The notes beneath the pieces are model-generated. The model did no database searches and had not been told where the DNA came from. It saw only the letters and a program-made list of their open reading frames with translations. A program made the translations under genes and the position numbers. A DNA stretch of 64,000 nucleotides, taken from assembly GCA_944470555.2 (NCBI GenBank), contig OX104134.1, positions 100,310,701-100,374,700 of the forward strand, in the 5' to 3' direction. Below, in pieces: positions 52,701 to 62,400 of the stretch; the first letter of the stretch is position 1; the number at the start of each line of letters is the position of its first letter. The DNA is from Heterobilharzia americana. Its lineage: Eukaryota; Platyhelminthes; Trematoda; Strigeidida; Schistosomatidae.

Positions 52701-55700
52701 TTAAAATGTCACACGCACCTGATGTGACCAGCTCAACTGATTTCTAGATCCTCCTAGAATCATGTTTGGCTTAGAAAAAGAAACAGATAACGGGGAACTC
52801 CCTTGGCTTGATTATCTTATTGAACGGAAAGTGTGATCTCACTTTCAGAAAGCCAAAATACTCGAGTAAATATTCGGATTTCAACTCATCATGTCCCATC
52901 GATGCGAAGGTTTTTGTTGCCATGATGTCTTTTAGCCAGTGCAAACACCCCGTCAACAGATTAAAATGAAGGAGTTGAAGGGATTGAAGTATGCGAACAA
53001 ATGAATTATCACCCGGTAATATATGCAGCTGCTTCCTTGCTTCCGTGGCCTAGTCGGTAACGAACACCTGGTGGTGTGGAGTGTCTGGTACAGGGTTCGA
53101 TTCCCAGTGGGAGCAACATCACTCCTCACTCAGTGGGTGGTGCCTCAGATGGATCCAGCTGATGAGAAGGCTCCAAGACTGGACAAAACGCGTGTCCTGG
53201 ATTCCACTGCTGATCGCCAAGCAGACTACTGCATGGTCTCAACCAGCTCCCACCCTTATATGTTGACATAACCAGTACCCAAACGATATCGCTCCATGTG
53301 TACATACAAATCTCAATCTGTACTTCACACACTACAAACGGTCATCAGTGTTCTCAACAATTGGACAACGTAGAAAAGAATCGGGTGTATAAAAGCTTGG
53401 ATAGTAGGAATTTCCTGTTTACTATAACTTTGATAAAGCTGTTTGCGTTGACTAGCGAAACATCGGTTAAAATGCAACTCTCTTGTTCATGGGGAAATGC
53501 AAATACCTGCGTTCGATCCCTGGCGGGAGCATGAGTGCATATGGCTGATGAGTCCCTTACCAGTAGGACAAAACAGCTGTCCGGTTTTCCCAGGTTTTCA
53601 ACGGTTCTCCAGACTAACGTCAGCCAGTTAGTACGTGATGAATACCAAATTGAAATCAATAAATAAATCCCAAAGAACCTCCATAGTGGAGCTTCTAATT
53701 ATCTGATGTGTTGAGGAAATGTAAGGTTGCCGTTTCAAGACTCATATGACAACCGAAGTATGAGGTTTATGAGACTGCAGTGGATGATACGTCCTAGGAA
53801 TCGAGCTCAGTGACGCAGATACCTCATCCATACGTTGTATTTCCCCTCATCATTGAGCCATGTTTAGTTGCTCGGGTTCTTTCATGTTAGTGACTAGCAG
53901 TGGAATCCAGGACGGAAGTGTTCCGTCGAACCCGGGACTCGTCAGCCGGATGTACCTGCACCCTAGTGCTGAGCGGTTTTGCTCCCACTGAAACTCCAGC
54001 CCAGATGTATTGCACTTTGAAAAGTTAGAGTGTATTAGTGGATCCATTGTTGATATTTCCCTAACTCAGGCATTACCGATGTGGTTATGTTTTCGGGAAA
54101 AATGGAATTTCGCCATCCTTGAGCGACTCGTGAGTGGCCTTGAGGTGACCGTGTGATTTTCTAGGAAGCTTTGAATTATTGAAAAGTTGATGAAGGTGGT
54201 AGATAGGTTCCTGGAGAATTTCGTTGAAGATACTTTCGGTTGTCCCGCACTAGTGACTAGTCGTCAGGGGTTATTAATGCATCTACATCCCCCATGAAGG
54301 ATGAATTTTGCAGACAAGAAGTTCGCGCTAGAGTATTAGTGTCATAAAACAGTTAACAGAAAGCACCACTGCCGAAGGTTTGGATTAATCTTGAAGAAGG
54401 TTCGTGGTGGCCAGACCGAGAATTTGCACCATTCGATGGAGTTCCTGATTGTTCGTCTGAGGTGCGGTCTACCTGGCTTAGATCACTGAGTCATAAGACG
54501 AATCAGTAGTTTAGGACTTTCGGTGAAATCACATGGCTGAAAATCGTTCAAAATGGCACTCTTTATCGTCTTCTAAAGCTTGAATATCTAGAATGGACTT
54601 CATTTTTAAATTTCCTTTCTTATTAATTCTATTGATTTTTAGACTGATTCAAATATTGAACTCGTTGTATCCAGAGGCCATCAAAGCACTTCAGGTATGC
54701 AAGAACGTGTATTAAGGTGTGATTCTATAGAAATCATTAAATCCCGCATAGTAACAATAATAACAACTTTATTCAAGTACGGAGCAACTTTCCCTGTAAT
54801 TCAGTTACTACTTGTCCTCAGTATCCGGAAAAAAATCACCCAATTCTAAAAGATCTGTAGAAATCAAAGACACCCTTCACCATCACCCTGAGTCGAATTC
54901 AAAGATCGATGGTCCTAAACGGAGACATGAAACAATTGTTATATATCGTGAACCACAGGGTACAATGAGTAGAACACATGCCCACACCTCAATGGACAAT
55001 TCAGTAAGAATTGATCAATTCGCGCTTCGCAATAGGCCAACAACAGAGGTATCCAGCGAAACGAATCCCCAGCTGCAGACTGAACAGTCTGCTTACCATG
55101 GAAACATTCTCTGCAATGCAACTGTAGATGGGAGCTCATTTCCCCAGATGAACAATCCTCTATACACTTGTCACGATTCACCAACACTCATGCAACAAAT
55201 TAATCCCGTCACCAATCCCAACAATCCTGCGGAATATTTTGCTGACAAAATTATACTACTATCAAATACTTCAGTAGGCAGCAGTTCTCAACCGAAAAAT
55301 ACCCCACAGGAACAGTCAGTTCGACGACATACATATGTGAATCTGTCAACTGCGCCTGAGACGATGAATATTCTGACTGGCACATTGAAAGACAGTCATC
55401 CTTATTATCAAACCGGCCAGAGTACTGCTGTCAATAATGTGGAGTTGGATAGGAGAAATTGGGCACCACCTGTATATATGTCCATTGGACGGATAAACAA
55501 TGATGCTGGCGGCAGACACAATGGTGCGTCTAATGTGCACTACACTGATCAATTTAGCCTGTTGTCTGGGCAACAAGAGCTATATCGTAGTTCTTCGACA
55601 CTGGAGACAGAAATGCAACGAATGCAATTCATTCCAATAGACATTCCACATACTGTTGGTGCACCACCCAGTAAAAGGACTGCATTGTTTCTACCAGAGG

Positions 55701-57422
55701 TAAGTAAGAATTGCGTGTCATTTTATCTATCGATCGGTAACCTTGAAGTCGGTTTACAATGGAAGTCTGTTATTACCATTGTTGTCAGTACTATTATGCC
55801 TCAGCTGTAGACACGCTTTAACTGTGCGTGACTCTATATTTATTACTACGTTTAACTGTTGTGAATGTTCAAATCGTCTTGTTCTCTGACCAACGGGACA
55901 GGTTCGATCGGCCAACATTTGTGGATGCGTGAAATTTGACTATTTGACATTTCACCCTCAGCTTTCTCAGAGAAGTGTATAGAACCACACCATTGGCTCA
56001 TTACCTTTTTATTAATTTTAATGAAATAATATTGATTAGTTGGCAGCTGCTATCCGATTGGTTTTTACTTTTTTAATTTGACTAAAGTGAGGAGGATGGT
56101 CCGGATTTGATTGGCAGACTTTTCTGCATGGAATCGGAGTATTTCAGGCTGACTGGTTGATCATAGCTGGTGCTGCCTGATTGGTTCCTATTGGAGGAGC
56201 GCTCTTTTACACTGATTGGTTAACTTTAAGAGCTTGATTAGGCAGTCAATTTATATTTGATTTTTCAAGGGTTTTTTGGACTTAGACTAGTCAATTCATG
56301 TAACTGTTAACTTGTTTAAGGAGAAACAGTCGTGCAAGAAGTGGGGTTCGAATCCAGCACCTAGCTGGTCGGAATGGAGTGGTTAGACTAAAGAGCCACA
56401 ATTCTGTGTGGCAAACGACATGCGATTTATTGATCAAATGCAACCTAATGCTATGGGTGATCTAGTGGCACAGGGGATGAGTGAAGTACATGTTACTGTT
56501 CTCTCTCTGTGGACTCTGTGATGACTTCTATAAAAACATCTGTGATAAGTCTCATGACTTGCTTGATGATGTGCCTATCAGAAGATTTTACGGCGTGTTT
56601 CATCCTACTTGGTACTTGCTTGTCATTTGGAGGCACTTACTCCTATCGACCACATCAAGCACCAGGGTCTTATGCACTGGCGGTACTGAGGCCTCAGTTC
56701 CAATAAAATGCTGTAGCTTATGAGGATTGAAGAATCTCTTTTTGAGTGGTATATGGCGTACTGTTATAGATGGTAATTTCGTTTTAGTCTATTTATTAGA
56801 TGTACCATACAGTGTAACAGTATTGTTTACTGGATTACGTTTCGGACATAATTTATTGTCCATAGTGACATCAAGATAACTAGACACTTTGACAAATGGT
56901 TTTAGTTTTCTCTCCTCCTTCTTTGTGATAAGGAACAGGCTCAGAATTATTTCTGTCGCATGTAACTGATGTTGATTTAATAGATAGAGATTCTGTTATC
57001 AATCTTCTCCTCCACCCCTCCCCCTCCAGGTTAGTTTTAAGAACCGTCACTCTTTCCTATCTGCATTGCCTGTGATCACGTGCATAGCTGTAGCTGAGCT
57101 TTTCTCTAAATTTTTTTATCCCATTAGGATCTAATTATCTTGATTTAGGTAAATATTTTGTCTTCGGACACCCTAATTCACCTGCGTCAACTACTTTCAC
57201 CTCACAGTCATTGTAAGGGGATTGGCGGACTAAATTATTTCGCACAAATGGATCAATAGGATCCTTCAATCAACAAACCTTGTTTCAAAGTGAGTTTATA
57301 GATTTGAATACCTCTGTAATCATAGCCATATGGAGAAACCAACTACATAATTTCTCTGAGATGGCTTCCTTGTTGTATGTTAATACTGTAGAGGTTTCGA
57401 ATTCTGCCTTCACAGTGTCCTA

Positions 57423-57488
<66 letters not shown>

Positions 57489-59367
57489 ACCTGTATCACC
57501 CCTACAGCTCAATTTTCCCTACGATTTCTCTTGAATTTACTGGTTAATTTAAGTGAGTAATTATTGGTGAGTAAGGTGCCTTTAATGTGTCCGATTTCCC
57601 ATCTCAGATGTCCTGGTTTACTGGTGATAAGTTTTCTGGCCGTTACTTAGACATTTCGCTGGGTCAACTTTAAGTGACATAGGGTGGGTGGGATGATTTG
57701 AGGTCTAAGAGCCGATTCAAGTGTGACGGTTTTGTACATAGATACTAGTATCTAAACTCCTGCCTTCTTGATTCTCGTTTGTTGTAAAATCCAACCAACA
57801 CCACTAACTCCCCTTCACCATTTTCTAATTCATAGACTCGGTAACTAATCCTGTGTGACTCATACAAACAAACAAACTGGATTGGATTGCAGTCTGTTTA
57901 TATTGGCTTATTTGGGACTCCCTAGTCAGCGGATGTACCTGCACACCAGTGGGTAATGTTGTTTCCACAGGGGCTCGAACCCACTACTCGTCATTTAGGA
58001 CAATAAGGCGTTCGTCACCCACTTGGCTACTGAGGCAGAGGATCACAATGGGGGTAGATGTACATCAGCTGACTAACGGGCCCCAAATAAATGAAATGCC
58101 TGTGTCATGGATTCTAATGCTGGCTATCAAGTAAACTGTTACAATGAATATCCGGGTAGCATTGAAGCACCCATCTGTGTCGGCGGTTCATCTGCCGACA
58201 GAGGTTGAGCGACTCAATCCATTATACAAACGGAAGGTTGTGAGTATCAACGAATGTATGTGCTTCAAATCATAATGAATTGTGGCTGACTGGTACGTGC
58301 GACCGGCTTCCCAACCGATACGTGAGGGGTTCGAATCGTTTTTGCACCCACCCTAGTTTGATAGCTGTGTAGTATAATAAGCTTGCACGCAATAGGTGTG
58401 ACTCAGTCTCTACTTATTCTATTAATGTGTGCATATTTTGTGAATTCAGATTCTCTAACATATGACCTTGAATTTCAACAGTTAATACTTATCTATAAAC
58501 TGAGTTAGAATTCAATGGTTGAAACTTTCCCTAAATCCTAAACATAAACAGAAAGGTCTTTAAATACACATATAGTGAGTACTTTAGGAACTTGGAGTAC
58601 ATCGATCCTGTGTTGTATTTCAATGACACACTTGCCTGTAGCTATCGTATCAAATCGGGTGATTTGTGAGATTTCACTAGTATTTATTTAGTGTTATTTA
58701 TTATACTACTTATAAGTAAGTCATATTTTTATGCATGGCGTCTGCTTTACGCTGATTGGTCACGTTTTTCTGATTATTCTCTCTTATTTCATTGGTTGGC
58801 GCTGAGAGAGCTTAGAATCAGCCAGATTGAACTTGTCATCCTGCTCGCTGCTTCAGAGGAGTGACTTTAAACGTCACTCTAGTAACGGAGGAAATCATCA
58901 TTTAGGCCGCTTTTTATTCATTAAATAAAGAAACATTTCAAGTTAGTATTCATCGCAGACTGACATCAGTTGGAGGAACAATGGAAACCTGGGAGCATTG
59001 TTCCTCCAGCTGATGTCAGTCTATGATGAACACCAACTTGAAATATTTCTAGATCCTCAAAACCCTCTCGAAATTCAAATGAAGAAACCTCACTGGTTAT
59101 TTCAGCAGTTTGCTAAGATAGTCTTCAGCTGAATTCGACAACCAGCGTGAATGGAAACTGTACGATAGAAGTAGGAAAATGTGGAAAATTGGATTCCGAC
59201 CAAGTGGCTGAATTGTAATGTTCTGGGCTGGGGGCCTGAAGGTCTTGGGTTCAATCTCCGGCGCTTCCCGCAAGGGACCGCATACTACAAGGACTGGACA
59301 CCTATCCACTGCTCCCAGGCATTCAACGGTTCTACAACTGATGTCAATTCATGGACACTACCACCCG

Positions 59368-59430
<63 letters not shown>

Positions 59431-62400
59431 CATCTGAGTCAGGTAATCCTTCTTTTCTACCTTTTGTAATTTTCTACAATAAATGACAACAATACAAAGA
59501 CGAATACACCAATTCCAGGCGAAGATTTTCGCAGTGAATTAGATGCTTCACAAGCACGTCTAGCTGAAGCTCAAGCACGTCTACTGGCCAATGAAGCTGA
59601 ACGTATCCATCTGTTGAGATCATGGCGAAGTGAGTTGATCAAGCAGTCGCATCTGTTGAATGCAACCAACACCAAGAGTGGAGTTGGTGCCGCCGCCGTC
59701 ATAGGCTATGAAAACACTCTGTCCACAGATCCAGAGTACACATCGAATTACAATTAACTAATAACCAACACTTTAGTCTGGATAAAAATGAGCCTAGATC
59801 AATATCTGTGATACCAGTGATGAATTTAAGCAACACACTTAGTAGACAAACCTACTCTGAAGGTGGTATTTATGATTATGAGGTTGGCGATGATGATGAT
59901 GATGATGAAGATGCTGGTGGCATCGATGAGGATGATGATGATCGTAAAAATAATCCACGCCACCCTATTGATACCCACCTGCAAGTACCGACTGGGAATG
60001 GTATGGACGGTGGTCGTCATGGCGGTAACAGTACTATTGGACGAAGTTTTGAGTTGTATGGAACGACTGGATCATCTATGAAATCACAGAGGTAAGCAAA
60101 TGTTTATCGCTTTTCGTTTTTGTTATCATTCTAGCATTACTCATCTATGCTGGGGTCATTTTATAAGCAAGGATGAGGTTACGTGAAGGGCATTATGGAA
60201 CGAAGGCGTATGCTGAGGCACCGCCTACCTCGATGTGCTACGCTAGGGGGAGCTGGGTTAGGTTGGATGGGGCTTCGGAGTGGCCAGGCTAAGATGTGAC
60301 ACCAATTCACAAAGTCTTTCACTGCTGGTTTAAGCTGTCGGTTTGGGATCCTTCAGACCATAGGAACCAATGGTTGAAGACGCTTGGTGACATGGCTGAA
60401 TAACGATCACAATGGTGAAGATACATTTACTCTTCGATGTCTTCTAAAGCTTGAATACTAGTCTTTCTGTTCCCCTCATTTATTAATAGCGTCTTGGTAA
60501 AGCTTCAGATTGGAGAGATCCAGAGACCACTCATTAGCTCTAGTTCTTCTATAATTCAACTATTCTTTTGACTCTACTCATCTAGCCTTTAAATTAACAT
60601 CCCTGTACTAATTTAAGTAGTGTAATCAACAAGAAAATGTTACATTTATGTTGATAGGGGTGTCGGGTGACTGATTGACTTTTATTGAAACTTGTATCGT
60701 ACCGCTCAACCTCTGTTAGCAGATGAGCTTCTATGTGTCTGGATATTCATTCCACTGTAGTCTATTTAGTAGCTAACAGTGGAATCCAGGATATAAGCGT
60801 TTCATCCTGTTTGAGATTTATTCATCAGCCGGACATTCCTGTAAACCCCCAGTGGACAACGCTTTGTCACTTAAAGAGATGTATACTGGGGACATCATCA
60901 ATCCTCATTCACTGGATGGTGTATGTGCATCTAGCTGACGAGTAAGTTGCTAGTGAAGCGAAATACTTCTTCGATTCAAGCAAAATGTATTCAGAGAAAA
61001 TCAACTGATACACCTACGAACTGTGACATGTAATCAACTTATCAGTCAGTGAGTCTCGTGTCTAGTACATTATCCCATTGAAGAGCTGACAGTGTATGGG
61101 ACATCTGTTTCTTTGTAGTTTAAGGCTGTTTAGTAGCATCTGTCCGAAACTCTGAGAGGGATAGGATTTGAAAAATTCACATATGAGTATGTGCCCACTG
61201 GCCGATAGCCTGACATTAAAATTTTCTGACCATTAGAGTGTAAAACAGTTTAGAGGTTTGCAGGAATTAGTTGGATTGAATAATCAAATTTAAGGTGAAA
61301 TTCCTGAAAGACTGATATTAGCTGAAGAGCACTGGGTAGTTGTTTCATCCTGCCCGTACCCATAATCTCGCCGGGAATCGAACCAACTACCATCAGGTCT
61401 GGCAAAGACCACGCTACTATTTAGGCACTGGTTCGGAATGGATTGGTTCATATTTTTCCAATCTTGTCATTTCATAATATAGTACATTCATTACCAAACA
61501 TCATCAGCGAGTATCTGTCTTTTCACTCGGCTTGATGCGAACCCCACAGACTACCACCTATCTCATTGGTTTTGTGAATAATAGCAGCATCGCTTCTCCC
61601 TAGAAGGAAAGATTTGCAAACATTCAAGTTTACTGCTCCACACAAGTTGTGTACTTGTTGGTACTTGTCAGCCAGGAAGGCGTATGAGCAACCTCCGGAG
61701 AAAACTGATGTCCCTGTTTGACTGGGAAACAGGAAGACACTTGGGTTCTAATCCTTGGGGAGTGGGGTGAGGACAACTGCCAGTAAACATGAAACCTAGA
61801 CGAAGTAGGGCTTCCTACCGATTGCCTCTATCAGAACTAACATCCACCACTATGCTGAGCCTCCTAGCTTGCTGGCCATATTACACAACGGATGCTTGAT
61901 CGAACGTAACCGGCACTAAGGACTGAAATTGGTTGCTCTCCAGTGATCAGTCAGTTTTTTCAACATTTGACCCTTTTCTCTTCAATTTTCCTATGTTTAC
62001 AGGTCGTATAACAATCGACCGCGCATGGGAGCGTCGGCTATTGTCACAAATCTCTATGACTATCACGGAACAATGGTGTCTGATACTGTTACTGCTGTTC
62101 ACCTTCAGTCGACTCTACCACGAAACAGAGTGACAACCAGTTGGAATTATAAAGCGAATGGGAATAATACCACCACATCCTCACCGCCACCCCGCCGGTG
62201 GCAAAAAAATTATCCACATCTAGTGAAGTCAACCGAATCTCACGTAGTCCATCGACACCAGGCATGTTACCATCGTCAACTTTGCAGTCTTCGCCTACCA
62301 CTGATCTAGCCAATATGAACCGGGTGCTGATAAAGGCATCGGACAATAATTGTAATAATAATCATACTTGGTCAGCAGCAACAGCAACTGATGATATTGA

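Larger units (their letters stand above)
52206..54642 (+). other. intron with SINEs
   Basis: 52440-52750 family-C repeat; 53035-53235 SM-alpha SINE (plus); 53460-53650 another tRNA-headed SINE; 53880-54010 SM-alpha SINE (minus); 54510-54600 a short CR1-like LINE 3' tail piece (atcacatggctgaaaatcg, cttctaaagcttgaatatc). Confidence 0.7.
55700..59499 (+). other. intron with CCAAT-rich repeat, microsatellites, SINE pieces and a foldback
   Basis: 55860-56270 CCAAT-rich copy (minus); 57040-57410 repeat; 57423-57485 (ATT)n; 57680-57840 repeat shared with 1060-1230; 57900-58130 SINE pieces; 58931-59048 foldback; 59190-59370 tRNA-headed SINE; 59370-59430 (AAT)n. 56270-57000 holds nothing identifiable. 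Confidence 0.75.
60092..62002 (+). other. last intron, with LINE and SINE remnants
   Basis: 60190-60460 CR1-like LINE tail; 60775-60970 SM-alpha remnants; 61640-61880 family-B SINE (minus); the rest unassigned. Confidence 0.75.

Noticed and set aside
54939..55576. Minus-strand frames of 76-82 codons
   Set aside because: Shadows of the long tail exon 54822-55699.
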